From positions 1-29,821 of the IMG/VR virus record IMGVR_UViG_3300047476_000515: DNA of 29,821 nt. One strand, 5' to 3'. A program made the position numbers and the translations under genes. Below, one piece after another: positions 15,866 to 23,772 of the stretch. The first letter of the stretch is position 1, and the number at the start of each line of letters is the position of its first letter. Below the pieces are notes generated by a model, which did not search any database, was not told the origin of the DNA, and saw only the letters and a program-made list of their open reading frames with translations. This DNA comes from a virus.

Positions 15866-15894
15866 AAAAGCCAGGCTGATAAATCCTGGCTTTT
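15866..15894 (-). terminator. intrinsic terminator
   Basis: A perfect 10-bp stem AAAAGCCAGG / CCTGGCTTTT surrounds a 9-base loop. On the minus strand it is followed by a T7 tract running into TTATG. It is the last of three hairpins after the tailspike gene and a strong, classic intrinsic terminator. Confidence 0.85.
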
Positions 15895-15969
15895 ACAACA
15901 AAATATGGGAAAAAGATAAACGTTCACTAATTAGATTTCGTACACAGTGCTCAAGCTGTTGTAAAAAAT

Positions 15970-15986
15970 GCCCGTCCTTTTCGAGC
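15970..15986 (-). terminator. weak terminator-like hairpin
   Basis: The minus strand shows GCTCG, a 7-base loop, then CGGGC, followed by ATTTTTT. The middle pair is G-U and only forms in minus-strand RNA, since the plus strand would have a C-A mismatch. This favours a minus-strand RNA function, perhaps the 3' end of a short RNA starting after the 16043 terminator. Confidence 0.4.
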
Positions 15987-16019
15987 GTTTAATTGTGAAT
16001 ACTAAAGATTATATAAATT

Positions 16020-16037
16020 TATTAATATATGTTTCAT
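16020..16037 (-). repeat. AT-rich element, copy 2 (ATGAAACA-TATTAATA)
   Basis: The minus strand reads ATGAAACATATATTAATA and lies directly after the T-tract of the terminator at 16043. It is followed by TTATATAAT, which could serve as a promoter box. Confidence 0.55.
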
Positions 16038-16042
16038 AAAAA

Positions 16043-16069
16043 AGGTCGCTAACCAAACGCTAGCGACCT
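16043..16069 (-). terminator. intrinsic terminator after the tailspike gene
   Basis: A perfect 9-bp stem AGGTCGCTA / TAGCGACCT has a 9-base loop. On the minus strand it is followed by T6. It lies about 90 bases beyond the tailspike stop and should end the late fibre transcript. Confidence 0.85.
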
Positions 16070-16158
16070 AATACATAATAAAAAATCAAAAATGAAAATC
16101 AAAAAACCTTTAAATCTTCATAGGTATATATTGAACTTTTAAATAAAGTTTCAAGAAA

Positions 16159-17844
16159 TTATGAAATTGTTATAGAATCGATCCAAACATATTTGGCTGC
16201 CAAGTTATCTACTCTCAAACCGATTGACAAATATGAATTTAATAATACTGCAGCATTACCAGCATCTAAACCAGTATATGTATAGTTTTGCCAATCAGTA
16301 GTTAATGAAAATACTTGTGATCTATTTTGAAATGCTGCACTACCAGCATTACTATTATACCTATTTGAAATAATACTAAAAGTTGCACTAGTAACTGCAG
16401 AAGCTTTAGCTCTAATAGTTATAGTTTTAGCAACACTAGTAGAATTATAATATGAATTAATAGGTGTAACCGCAACTGTACCACCGACTGGAAATGTATT
16501 ACTAACTCTCAATGAATTAGTACCTGTATCAAATTGGCTAGAATCTGCAAAAACTATTTGACCAGCGCCATATATTTGTTTTTCACCTTCTTGATCTATA
16601 ACAATCGATATTGGTCTAATACCCGCTGGTATTGATGGTGTTTGAGAAATTAAACTATTTTGAGTAGCTGTTGAACCAGCTATATCTTCTATAATTTGTG
16701 TTGGTATCGATATTTGAGAAAAACCAGAAGCAACGTTAGGAAACGTTGCTTTAGTAGAAGCTGCATTAGGTCCTACAATTGTAATAGTTCCATTTAAATA
16801 ATTATTATTTGCACCATTTGGAGCAAATATAGCTACTGTTTCTGTTGTAGTACCAGCATTTTGCTGAGTAGCTGCAATTAAATTATTAACTACGCAGTTA
16901 TATGATTGAATTGCACCATTAATAGTAAAAGAAGAACCAGTAGATCTACTATAAACATTAGTAAATTTACAAATTATTGTGTTAGTGGAGTTAGCATTAA
17001 CTGTATTCGAATACCAACAGTTAACCCATTGATTACCAATTTCACCATCTGTTAAAGTTAGTGATGTACCTGCACTTGGAAATCTTGAGTTAGTTAAATA
17101 TAAATCTCTTGTAGGATATGTTGCATTAATTCCAATGCTACCTTGGTAAATGTTATTTGTTGTTCCAAAAACAAAAGCTAAAGTTCCTGGTGTCCAGCTT
17201 TGTGTAATTAAAATTGCCGATGTTATATGTGAAAACATAAAACGATCTATGTACATACCAGAACTCGGTGGCGCAGCTGAAGTTGCAGTAAATCCAGTAC
17301 CTGATTGAGCAGTTGCAGAAACCGTAGAATGATAGTTCATTGCTGTCCAACCAGTTTGTTCTGTAAAGTTATTAATCCAACCACCTCTAATAATAAATTG
17401 AGTTTTACCAGCAATATTAATATTCTCAAATGTTTGAGATGCTGTAGTTGTGTAGTATTGTTGTGAAGCAACTGGGATTCTAGAAAAAGTTAATTGAACG
17501 TTTGCTGTTCTATTCCATGCGCCATCAACTACAATCGATGTAGCACCAACTGAGAAAACTTTGTAAAAAAACTTTTGATCACCAAATTCTGCATCGTTAA
17601 CTGTAATAATATCACCAGGATTTAAAATACCTGTTTGGTTAACTGATGTATTCCAAGTAGTAGAACCATTTGATGTTGCTGTTATAGTACCAGACAATGC
17701 AGTAAATGTTGATCCAGCTACTCTAATCTCATCATCATTGGCGCCAACAGTCATGGCTTTATTAATAGTTTTATATGGTGCTGCAATAGTACCTAAACCA
17801 GTAGTATCATTACCATTTATATTATCTGTATACCAAATTGCCAT
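16159..17844 (-). CDS. tailspike-like right-handed beta-helix protein
   Basis: The protein is 561 aa. It opens with WYTDNINGNDTTGLGTIAAP then YKTINKA, the DUF1565/pectate-lyase-like opening of parallel beta-helix proteins. A long Thr/Ser/Asn-rich region with many short strands follows, as in phage tailspikes. The last 110 residues (from about 450) look like a jelly-roll carbohydrate-binding-type module ending in YVWIDSITIS. No signal peptide or transmembrane segment is seen. It follows the collagen-like fibres and two tiny genes, so it probably attaches to the tail apparatus and binds or cleaves surface glycan. No catalytic residues can be assigned. Two terminators follow closely. Confidence 0.75.
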   Translation of the reverse strand: MAIWYTDNINGNDTTGLGTIAAPYKTINKAMTVGANDDEIRVAGSTFTALSGTITATSNGSTTWNTSVNQTGILNPGDIITVNDAEFGDQKFFYKVFSVGATSIVVDGAWNRTANVQLTFSRIPVASQQYYTTTASQTFENINIAGKTQFIIRGGWINNFTEQTGWTAMNYHSTVSATAQSGTGFTATSAAPPSSGMYIDRFMFSHITSAILITQSWTPGTLAFVFGTTNNIYQGSIGINATYPTRDLYLTNSRFPSAGTSLTLTDGEIGNQWVNCWYSNTVNANSTNTIICKFTNVYSRSTGSSFTINGAIQSYNCVVNNLIAATQQNAGTTTETVAIFAPNGANNNYLNGTITIVGPNAASTKATFPNVASGFSQISIPTQIIEDIAGSTATQNSLISQTPSIPAGIRPISIVIDQEGEKQIYGAGQIVFADSSQFDTGTNSLRVSNTFPVGGTVAVTPINSYYNSTSVAKTITIRAKASAVTSATFSIISNRYNSNAGSAAFQNRSQVFSLTTDWQNYTYTGLDAGNAAVLLNSYLSIGLRVDNLAAKYVWIDSITIS

Positions 17845-17845
17845 G

Positions 17846-18028
17846 TTAGTTTATTATATTGTTTGTTATAAATTCAATACACTCTTGTAGTGTACCTTCG
17901 AATGCATTTGCATTAATTATATTTTCAGCATTTAAATCTTTAATTATAACTATAAATGTGTTATTATTAATAACAACACTATAATTTAATTGTTTTTCGA
18001 TTGAATTATCTACGTATACTATTTCCAT
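17846..18028 (-). CDS. 60-aa hypothetical protein
   Basis: The protein is 60 aa, beginning MEIVYVDNSIEKQLNYSVVI; it is beta/alpha mixed, with a C-terminal helix (LQECIEFITNNIIN). Its ATG shares one base with the upstream stop (TAATG), and its stop lies one base before the tailspike start. The coupling on both sides supports a real gene, perhaps a chaperone or accessory of fibre assembly. No homologue is recognised. Confidence 0.65.
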   Translation of the reverse strand: MEIVYVDNSIEKQLNYSVVINNNTFIVIIKDLNAENIINANAFEGTLQECIEFITNNIIN

Positions 18029-18234
18029 TATTTAAAATTTATATTTAGACCAGATGTTACGTATGTGTTGCTAACAGTTTGGTTTAAAGTAATATTTAAA
18101 CCTGAAGTTTTCCATTTTGCAACAGATGTTAATCTTTGCCATACGAGAATAGCACCTCTGTAAACAAAATTTACATTGACGCTATCTCTTTTTAGGTCTG
18201 TTATGCTATTTATTTGTCTTTTAATGTCTCCCAT
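18028..18234 (-). CDS. 68-aa hypothetical protein
   Basis: The start chosen is the ATG at 18234 (MGDIKRQINSITDLKRDSVN), which overlaps the upstream stop by one base. A longer in-frame start at 18306 would lie inside the fibre gene and looks like shadow. The product is 68 aa, basic and strand-rich, with two similar short pieces, TSGLNITLN and TSGLNINFK, suggesting a small internal repeat. The name-giving context is the fibre/tailspike operon, where it may be a small tail component. The function is unknown. Confidence 0.65.
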   Translation of the reverse strand: MGDIKRQINSITDLKRDSVNVNFVYRGAILVWQRLTSVAKWKTSGLNITLNQTVSNTYVTSGLNINFK

Positions 18235-19916
18235 TATTCGATAAAGTATAGTGTTGTTGCTGAATATGTACCTAAAGCTGTGTATTCTGCTTGAGTTCCA
18301 CTCCAAACGTTTGTTATTGTATTAGGTCCAGAAGTTGTAATAGTTCCAGATGGTGTAGTTCCAGATGTACCGCTTGTACCAGCTAATCCATTGATACCAC
18401 TCGTACCGCTTGTTCCAGAAGTACCAGAAACTGAAGCAACTGTAGTTACAACAAATGAATAGTATTGTTGACCTTCAGTGTACCAGTTAACTGTGTGTGT
18501 AGTAGAATCATTGTTTCTCAAGTAGAGTTTAACAATCATTCTATTTGTTGGATCTATAATAGTATTTGAAAGTGTTAGATCTAATGTTACTTCAGCTGGA
18601 GTAGAAGCATCTACCCAACCAATTTCATCTAAACCAGATTGAATTACTGGACCAAATGGTGTGCCTGTTGAATCTGCTAATTGAATAGTTACATAGGCTT
18701 CGATTTGGTCATTAGATCCTGGTTTTAAATAGTGTAAATAAAATCTTTGATTTCCACCAGGAATTACACCAAAACCAAGTTGAGGTGTTATAAATTGACT
18801 AACCAATACGTTTTGTGCACCGTTAGTTAAAGTAGTTGGCGTTACAACTTGTGGTCCATTAGGTGTTGTTGCTAAAACTTTATATGTAGCAACGTCTGAA
18901 TTTTGAGATTGATTAAAGTAATATGTTTGACCACTCGAAATACCATTAACACCGCTTGTACCACTAGTTCCAGATGTACCATCATTCGATACTCCACTTG
19001 TACCGCTTGTTCCTGATGTGCCAGGCGTTCCAGGTTGAGAGATGCCAGATGTACCACTTGTTCCATTAGCTCCGCTAGTTCCATTCTGTCCTGACGTACC
19101 TGATGAGCCACTAGGACCAGTAGATCCATTAACACCAGAAGTTCCAGACGTACCAGAACCATTACTTTCGCCAGAGGCTATTAAAGTTAAAAAGCCATTA
19201 AATGTAAAATCAGATATTGCAGCTCCAAAATAAAGAACAACAGTAATAGATGTTGTAGTTTTATTTGTAAAATTTACTGCAATTGAACTTGAAGTATTAC
19301 TAAATGCTTGATCTGGAATATCACTAACATCCCATGTAAAGTCTACTGAGTAATTTGTGTTAGCAAAAGCAGAACCAAAATTAAAAGTTTTAGTATTTGT
19401 ATTACCATCAAAAGTCCAACCTTGGTTATCAGTAATAATTACTTTAGAAGGTAATCCTAGTGCTGATACACCTGACGTGCCCGAAGTTCCAGCGCTTCCT
19501 GTTTGGCCAGAAGATCCGTTAACTCCACTGGTTCCACTTGTTCCGCTTGTACCTCGTGTGCCGCTTGTGCCTGAAGTACCTGCACTTCCTGTTTGGCCAG
19601 AAGAACCATTAACTCCACTTGTACCGCTAGTACCTGCTGCTCCATTTGTTCCGCTCGTTCCAGAAGTTCCAGCAAGTCCTTGAGTAGGTCCTGTCCAGTT
19701 TCCGTTTTGATCAATGACTTCACCATACTCTTCTATGAATAAATTTTTAGATGTTAAAAAACCAACTTCTACGTCAGTTTCTGACACTTTAATTGGTAAT
19801 TCATTACCTTCTCCATCAGAAAGTGGTTTTAGTGCACCATCAATAGGTTCGTTATCTAATGTCTTGATTAAACCTTTAAAGGTTTCATAAATGTATTTGT
19901 TTAATAAACTTGCCAT
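18234..19916 (-). CDS. collagen-like tail fibre, 560 aa
   Basis: The N-terminal 75 residues (MASLLNKYIYETFKGLI, PLSDGEGNELPIKVSET, NLFIEEYGEVID) match the beginning of the next fibre gene and probably attach to the tail. Three collagen-like Gly-X-Y blocks (about 80-150, 252-328 and 507-530), dominated by Gly-Thr-Ser, alternate with globular beta domains. The C terminus reads VWSGTQAEYTALGTYSATTL then YFIE, a motif found at the ends of many phage fibre proteins. The repeats should form a trimeric shaft. Proline is scarce, so stability must come from Thr/Ser and intertwined domains. A 90-bp internal DNA repeat lies at 19495-19604. Confidence 0.85.
   Translation of the reverse strand: MASLLNKYIYETFKGLIKTLDNEPIDGALKPLSDGEGNELPIKVSETDVEVGFLTSKNLFIEEYGEVIDQNGNWTGPTQGLAGTSGTSGTNGAAGTSGTSGVNGSSGQTGSAGTSGTSGTRGTSGTSGTSGVNGSSGQTGSAGTSGTSGVSALGLPSKVIITDNQGWTFDGNTNTKTFNFGSAFANTNYSVDFTWDVSDIPDQAFSNTSSSIAVNFTNKTTTSITVVLYFGAAISDFTFNGFLTLIASGESNGSGTSGTSGVNGSTGPSGSSGTSGQNGTSGANGTSGTSGISQPGTPGTSGTSGTSGVSNDGTSGTSGTSGVNGISSGQTYYFNQSQNSDVATYKVLATTPNGPQVVTPTTLTNGAQNVLVSQFITPQLGFGVIPGGNQRFYLHYLKPGSNDQIEAYVTIQLADSTGTPFGPVIQSGLDEIGWVDASTPAEVTLDLTLSNTIIDPTNRMIVKLYLRNNDSTTHTVNWYTEGQQYYSFVVTTVASVSGTSGTSGTSGINGLAGTSGTSGTTPSGTITTSGPNTITNVWSGTQAEYTALGTYSATTLYFIE
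19495..19604 (-). repeat. 90-bp-period repeat in collagen-like region
   Basis: CTTCCTGTTTGGCCAGAAGA on the plus strand occurs at 19495-19514 and again at 19585-19604, an exact 90-bp period equal to 30 residues. It encodes the repeated stretch GVNGSSGQTGSAGTSGTSG. Such repeats can expand or contract by slippage and change shaft length. Confidence 0.75.
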
Positions 19917-19925
19917 ATTGTTTTA

Positions 19926-20894
19926 TTATATTGTTTGTGCTGATGTTCTTGCAAATGTTATACCAGACATAAATGCACTATTTGCTGCGTTTGCTTGAGT
20001 TGCTGTAATTACAAAATATTGATCTTGCGTCCAATCAACTGGTGAAGTTATTACACCGCCAACTGGAGCTCCAACAAATTCACTACCTTGTGTAAAATTA
20101 TAGTATTGTGTACCATAATTTGTACCATTTTGTTTATTAACATAAAAGAATTTTTGAAATGCTATAGATGCAGAAGTAATAGCTCCAGTAGTTGCGCCAG
20201 TTGAATTTAAAGGCAATGCACCAAAATTAGTAGGGTTTGTATTTAAATATGATTTATATGTTGTAGTAGCGCTAACCGTTTTTACGCCATCAAATCTACC
20301 CATTAACATCCATATTTCGTTATCTTTAACAGTATTAGCAGGAATCAAAAGTGTATAAATTATAGTTTCTGCTGTAGTGCCAGTAACTGGTGTAGTTCTA
20401 TCTGTTATAACAATAGCTGGTACACTTGCATTTGTGCCACTAGTACCAGCAGTTCCACTAGTTCCTGATGTGCCAGGCGTACCAGGTTCAGACACGCCGC
20501 TTGTGCCTGATGTTCCATTTAGTCCAGCAAATCCATTACGGCCTGACGTACCTGATGAGCCATTTTGACCACTTGTGCCACTGGTTCCAGAGCTTCCTGT
20601 TAATCCACTAGTTCCACTCGTGCCAGAAGTACCAGTACCTCCACCACCTCCACCTTCACCGACAAAATAACCTTGAGCATTTATTACTTCACCATAACCT
20701 GCAATAAAAAGGTTTGGTACAGTTGTTGGTGCTGTTAGATTTACTTCTGTCTCACTAACTTCTATCGGTAAATGATTACCTTCTCCATCAGTTAAAGGCT
20801 CGAGATTAGCTCCTAAACCACTCGTTCCTGAATCACCAATTCCTATAATAGATTTATAGGTTTCATAGATGTATCTGTTAAATAAATTTGCCAT
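19926..20894 (-). CDS. collagen-like tail fibre, 322 aa
   Basis: The N terminus (MANLFNRYIYETYKSII, PLTDGEGNHLPIEVSET, NLFIAGYGEVIN) is paralogous to the 560-aa fibre. It is followed by a six-Gly stretch (81-86) and a Gly-X-Y block (about 87-155), then a single beta-rich C-terminal domain of about 165 residues. That domain shares nothing obvious with the neighbouring fibre. The two genes share DNA stretches in the collagen part, for example CCTGATGTGCCAGGCGT near 20463 and 19012. They probably provide two alternative or co-assembled adhesins of different reach. The ATG lies 13 bases after the upstream stop. Confidence 0.85.
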   Translation of the reverse strand: MANLFNRYIYETYKSIIGIGDSGTSGLGANLEPLTDGEGNHLPIEVSETEVNLTAPTTVPNLFIAGYGEVINAQGYFVGEGGGGGGTGTSGTSGTSGLTGSSGTSGTSGQNGSSGTSGRNGFAGLNGTSGTSGVSEPGTPGTSGTSGTAGTSGTNASVPAIVITDRTTPVTGTTAETIIYTLLIPANTVKDNEIWMLMGRFDGVKTVSATTTYKSYLNTNPTNFGALPLNSTGATTGAITSASIAFQKFFYVNKQNGTNYGTQYYNFTQGSEFVGAPVGGVITSPVDWTQDQYFVITATQANAANSAFMSGITFARTSAQTI

Positions 20895-20907
20895 TTTATA
20901 TTATATT

Positions 20908-21405
20908 TTAATTACACTCGTTCCATTTTTGTACAGCGAGATTCCATGCATCTGGATCAGTGTTCCATTTATTACAAATAGATTCTGCTCTAGTTAAATA
21001 AACTACGTTTCTTTCAGGATCATTGTCAGAAATGTATGTAATGGTTGGTACTTCTTCTGCACTACCATCTAAATACATTTGACCTTGATCTAAAATATAT
21101 GCTGAGAACGGATCTAATGTTACACCATCTGTAGCCCATAATTTATAATCATAGTTACCATCTGGTGAAATAACAACTTTGCTATCTTCGGGATCTTCAT
21201 TACCTACGGTAACTAATTCTATAGCAAATTGAGTATATCTTGTATTTTGTTTAACAATAGTAGGTACAACGTATGTCCACATATTCGTAAAACCACCTTT
21301 AAAACCAAACAAGAATGTATTAGTTTCAAAAGGAATATCAGCATCCATCGTATTAACATATATGATGATGTCCGTATTAACACTGAGATTCTTTAAATTT
21401 ATCAT
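20908..21405 (-). CDS. 165-aa hypothetical protein before fibre genes
   Basis: The protein is 165 aa, mostly beta strands, with MWTYVVPTIVKQNTRYTQFA centrally and VVYLTRAESICNKWNTDPDA near the C terminus. It opens the fibre operon after the palindromic terminator and an AT-rich element. By position it could be a structural adaptor or decoration protein linking fibres to the tail. I have the impression of similar proteins in Bacteroidota phage fibre operons, but I cannot name a family. Confidence 0.65.
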   Translation of the reverse strand: MINLKNLSVNTDIIIYVNTMDADIPFETNTFLFGFKGGFTNMWTYVVPTIVKQNTRYTQFAIELVTVGNEDPEDSKVVISPDGNYDYKLWATDGVTLDPFSAYILDQGQMYLDGSAEEVPTITYISDNDPERNVVYLTRAESICNKWNTDPDAWNLAVQKWNECN

Positions 21406-21414
21406 TGTAGATAC

Positions 21415-21432
21415 TTGTTTATTTTAAATATA
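21415..21432 (-). promoter_or_regulatory. AT-rich start-proximal element (copy 2), possible promoter
   Basis: This 18-base sequence is identical to the one upstream of the portal gene, here ending 9 bases before the ATG and lying after a strong terminator. This is where a promoter for the fibre operon is needed. No convincing -33 TTG at the preferred spacing is seen, so a translational leader is the alternative. Confidence 0.4.
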
Positions 21433-21464
21433 CAAATCTCTTTTTTTGACATAATATCAAATAA

Positions 21465-21494
21465 AAAAGGCTGTTAGAATTCTAACAGCCTTTT
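21465..21494 (-). terminator. 30-bp perfect palindrome terminator
   Basis: A perfect inverted repeat without loop bases, AAAAGGCTGTTAGAA / TTCTAACAGCCTTTT, is centred on GAATTC. The minus strand ends in T6 and the plus strand in T4, so it can terminate in either direction. It ends the scaffold-capsid-tube transcript. Confidence 0.85.
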
Positions 21495-21516
21495 AAAATT
21501 GTAATACTAATTTAGA

Positions 21517-22050
21517 TTACGCAGGAGTAACAGTTAAACCGCCACCAACAACATCAGCTAGAGAAGATCCAGCTTCGATTGGATATGCTGCAGTTGGTTC
21601 CTGTGCAGTGAAAGATAATGAGTATTGGTTAGCGTCAGCTGGCGCAGTACCAGTTGCAGCAGAAGAAGCTGACATAACAGCACCTCTGTCTAGACCCATA
21701 ATCCAAGTAATATCGTTTTGATCAACAAAAGCGATTTTTAAATCACGATTTTGAGCTAAAAGTAAAATTGAATTACGCTTTTGCGCACTCATTTTTTGTA
21801 AAATGATAGTTAATACTCCTTCGTAGAACACAGTTCCCGCGGTGTTTGATACGTTGATTGCTTCGTTAAAGAAAGCTGTATCTTTAGCTAATTGATATTC
21901 GTAGAATGTACCAGTACCAGAAATTGCAGTGATTTCTCCTGCAGCTACGGTAGTTGATGTAATTTCACCTGCTAAAAAATACGCTGTCTTTAAACCGCCA
22001 ATACCACCCATACAATCTAGTGGTAACGCTGAATTAATTAAACAAGCCAT
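21517..22050 (-). CDS. major tail tube-like structural protein (candidate)
   Basis: The protein is 177 aa. The N terminus MACLINSALPLDCMGGIGGL then KTAYFLAG, the central FYEYQLAKDTAFFNEA, GTVFYEGVLTIILQKMSAQK and RNSILLLAQNRDLKIAFVD follow a pattern I associate with a small abundant Bacteroidota phage structural protein encoded next to the capsid gene. The strand-rich composition and a terminal YSLSFTAQEPT segment fit a tail-tube fold. It is transcribed after the capsid gene, separated by a weak hairpin, and followed by a strong terminator. A capsid decoration protein is the main alternative. Confidence 0.6.
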   Translation of the reverse strand: MACLINSALPLDCMGGIGGLKTAYFLAGEITSTTVAAGEITAISGTGTFYEYQLAKDTAFFNEAINVSNTAGTVFYEGVLTIILQKMSAQKRNSILLLAQNRDLKIAFVDQNDITWIMGLDRGAVMSASSAATGTAPADANQYSLSFTAQEPTAAYPIEAGSSLADVVGGGLTVTPA

Positions 22051-22077
22051 ATAGTTATAAATTTATTTTTTAAAATT

Positions 22078-22101
22078 AGGTGGTACCTCTCGATACCACC
22101 T
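22078..22101 (-). terminator. hairpin between capsid and tail-tube-like genes
   Basis: An 8-bp perfect stem AGGTGGTA / TACCACCT has an 8-base loop. On the minus strand it is followed by AATTTTAAAAAA, a weak T-tract. It may attenuate, process or stabilise the transcript so that the capsid gene is expressed more than its neighbour. Confidence 0.45.
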
Positions 22102-22117
22102 GTTAGTTTGGTTGAAA

Positions 22118-23053
22118 TTACGCTACAGTTGAAACGAATTGGTTTGCGATAGCAGCAGTACCAACTTTGAATTTAGAAAGGAATGACATCTCATCTAAAT
22201 TTTGGTTGTAGAAGAATCTGAAGTTAGACTCATCGTTTACTAAACCTGTACCGAAGAAAGCATATTTCTTTGGTCCAACTACTACAGCTGAATCACCAGC
22301 TGGATCGATTAATCCTGGAGCAGCAAATACTTTAACGTTAGAACCTGGGAAGATGAACGCTGATTCAGCAGCACCAGTTACGTTGTTAACGTTTGGATAT
22401 TGTAACAAGATAGAGTTACCTTTGTCTTGTAAACCTTGAACTAATTTAGAATAGGTCGCGTATGAAACGAAAGCTACTAAATCATCTTCTTGTTTTACAG
22501 CAGTAGGGATTAAATCAATCATTCCCCACATGTTAGCTACTGCGTTACCTGCAGTCCAAGCAGTTGAGTATGCAGTACCGTCAACAGCGCCTTCAGCTAC
22601 TGAAGTTTGGAATAACAAACCATCAAGGTTTGCACCGTCACCAGTCCAAATAGTTTCTTCAACATATTTAGCGATTTCTTTTACTTTCAAATCAGCGATT
22701 TGAGTTTCAAATGGAACTGATTCGTGTAATGCAGAAGCAGATAATTGGCTTGATAACCAAGTAGAATAAAGTACATCTGGGCACAATAATTCTTTTAACA
22801 TCTTCGCAGTAACATTCATGTTTACTTGAGTGAAGATAGTTGAGTTAGTACCAACTTGTCCTGCACCGAATCCGCAAGCTGCGTCTTTGATGTCTACGTT
22901 AGCACCTAAAATGTTGATTGCAGTTGTTCCTGCAGTTAAACCAGCTTTAACAGTTAAATTGTTAACAGTTTGTGGTTTTAAAATCGCGCGTGTAATCAAA
23001 TCAGTTGATAACTGGTCAGTATACGCTGGTAATCCTGATAAATTAAATGACAT
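22118..23053 (-). CDS. major capsid protein (HK97-type)
   Basis: The protein is 311 aa. The opening MSFNLSGLPAYTDQLSTDLI then TRAILKPQTVNNLTVKAGLT, the region DAACGFGAGQVGTNSTIF and the helix MNVTAKMLKELLCPDVLY match the family of capsid proteins I know from Bacteroidota siphophages. The C-terminal half (SNVKVFAAPGLIDPAGDSAV, RFFYNQNLDEMSFLSKFKVG) is typical of the P- and A-domains of the HK97 fold. It lies 30 bases after the scaffold gene and downstream of the protease. It assembles the icosahedral shell and may be processed by the protease. The leader is A-rich, with no Shine-Dalgarno. Confidence 0.9.
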   Translation of the reverse strand: MSFNLSGLPAYTDQLSTDLITRAILKPQTVNNLTVKAGLTAGTTAINILGANVDIKDAACGFGAGQVGTNSTIFTQVNMNVTAKMLKELLCPDVLYSTWLSSQLSASALHESVPFETQIADLKVKEIAKYVEETIWTGDGANLDGLLFQTSVAEGAVDGTAYSTAWTAGNAVANMWGMIDLIPTAVKQEDDLVAFVSYATYSKLVQGLQDKGNSILLQYPNVNNVTGAAESAFIFPGSNVKVFAAPGLIDPAGDSAVVVGPKKYAFFGTGLVNDESNFRFFYNQNLDEMSFLSKFKVGTAAIANQFVSTVA

Positions 23054-23083
23054 AATTTTTAAATTTATTTTTTTGGTTAGAGA

Positions 23084-23674
23084 TTATTTTCTCAAAGATT
23101 TCAAGAAATCAATTTTAGCATCGATTCCACCGAATTCTTCATTAGAAATATTTGTTACTTTTGGAGCAGCAGCTGCAGCAGGAGCTTTAGCAAACTTTTC
23201 CATTTTGGTTTTCATTGCACCCATTTCTTCTTTAATCATAGAAACTTCTTTTGCAACTTCTTCTACTGCTTCGAAGATAGCTTTCATTTTGTCAGCTACT
23301 TTTTCTTCGATTTTTGCTATGATACCTTCTTCCATAGCTACGTCGATTTTAGCTTCAGGTGCAGCTTCACCAGAAACTTCAACTACTGCTTCATCAGCGA
23401 TTGGTGCCTCATCTTCGATTTCTGCTTCTTTTGAAGAGATTTCCATGATGATACCTTGAGCATCAACCTCGATTACAGTACCGTCTTCTAAAGTGTGTTC
23501 ACCTTCAGGGGCAGGAGTTTTAGTAGAACCATCTTCAGAAACTACAAACACAGGCATTCCTGGCTCTAATTTCTCATACTCAACAACAGTTACGCCGTCT
23601 TGTAATTTAGCTGATTCTAATTTAACTTCTAATCCTAAAATTTCACGCACTTGATTCAATTTCAATTTGTACAT
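23084..23674 (-). CDS. capsid scaffold-like protein
   Basis: The protein is 196 aa. The N-terminal part (1-90) is a small beta domain with EGEHTLEDGTVIEVDAQG, a motif common in proteins encoded before Bacteroidota phage capsid genes. The middle is highly acidic. From about 120 to 165 lies a coiled coil (IEEKVADKMKAIFEAVEEVA), then an Ala/Pro linker and a basic end (IDFLKSLRK), which scaffolds use to touch the capsid. The gene order protease-scaffold-capsid supports the role. The transcript begins behind a structured leader after a terminator. It would be removed, probably by the protease, during maturation. Confidence 0.75.
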   Translation of the reverse strand: MYKLKLNQVREILGLEVKLESAKLQDGVTVVEYEKLEPGMPVFVVSEDGSTKTPAPEGEHTLEDGTVIEVDAQGIIMEISSKEAEIEDEAPIADEAVVEVSGEAAPEAKIDVAMEEGIIAKIEEKVADKMKAIFEAVEEVAKEVSMIKEEMGAMKTKMEKFAKAPAAAAAPKVTNISNEEFGGIDAKIDFLKSLRK

Positions 23675-23696
23675 AATTTTTAGTTATTTTTAAATT

Positions 23697-23751
23697 AGTT
23701 CATTAGTGCAAAATGCACTTGATATTTATAAATATTATATTATTATGAACT
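23697..23751 (-). promoter_or_regulatory. structured leader, three-way-junction-like
   Basis: A 7-bp outer stem AGTTCAT (23697-23703) / ATGAACT (23745-23751) encloses two perfect local structures. One is the hairpin AGTGCA-AAA-TGCACT (23705-23719); the other is the 14-base palindrome ATATTTATAAATAT (23722-23735). It sits between a terminator and the scaffold ATG, so it lies in the capsid-gene leader or overlaps its promoter. Confidence 0.5.
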
Positions 23752-23772
23752 GACACATCTAGACATAAAAAA

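Larger units (their letters stand above)
15702..16158. other. 457-bp regulatory non-coding region
   Basis: This is the largest stretch without a gene. It separates the tailspike end from the early block. It contains three minus-strand terminator-like hairpins, two copies of an AT-rich element, a third ATGAAACA (plus-strand TGTTTCAT at 15713-15720), and TATAAT-like boxes such as the one read from 15802 to 15797. No ORF longer than about 17 codons was found on either strand. It is the best candidate for early promoters, a small RNA or the replication origin. Which of these it is cannot be decided from sequence alone. Confidence 0.6.

Noticed and set aside
16094-16144. 17-codon plus-strand ORF beginning MKIKKPLN
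   Set aside because: Very short and isolated on the opposite strand, with no supporting signal; chance in AT-rich DNA.
18235-18306. Upstream start for the 68-aa gene
   Set aside because: It would overlap the fibre gene by 73 bases; the ATG at 18234 in a TAATG junction is simpler.
19357-19683. Pro/Val-rich plus-strand ORF
   Set aside because: It is the antisense of Gly-Thr-Ser collagen codons; the low-complexity pattern is forced by the minus-strand repeat.
18230-20900. Short repeats as CRISPR array
   Set aside because: The repeats are in frame, encode Gly-X-Y triplets and have no unique spacers.
22830-23459. 209-aa plus-strand ORF
   Set aside because: It spans the capsid and scaffold genes in antisense and has biased Ser/Ala content; both minus-strand genes are convincing.
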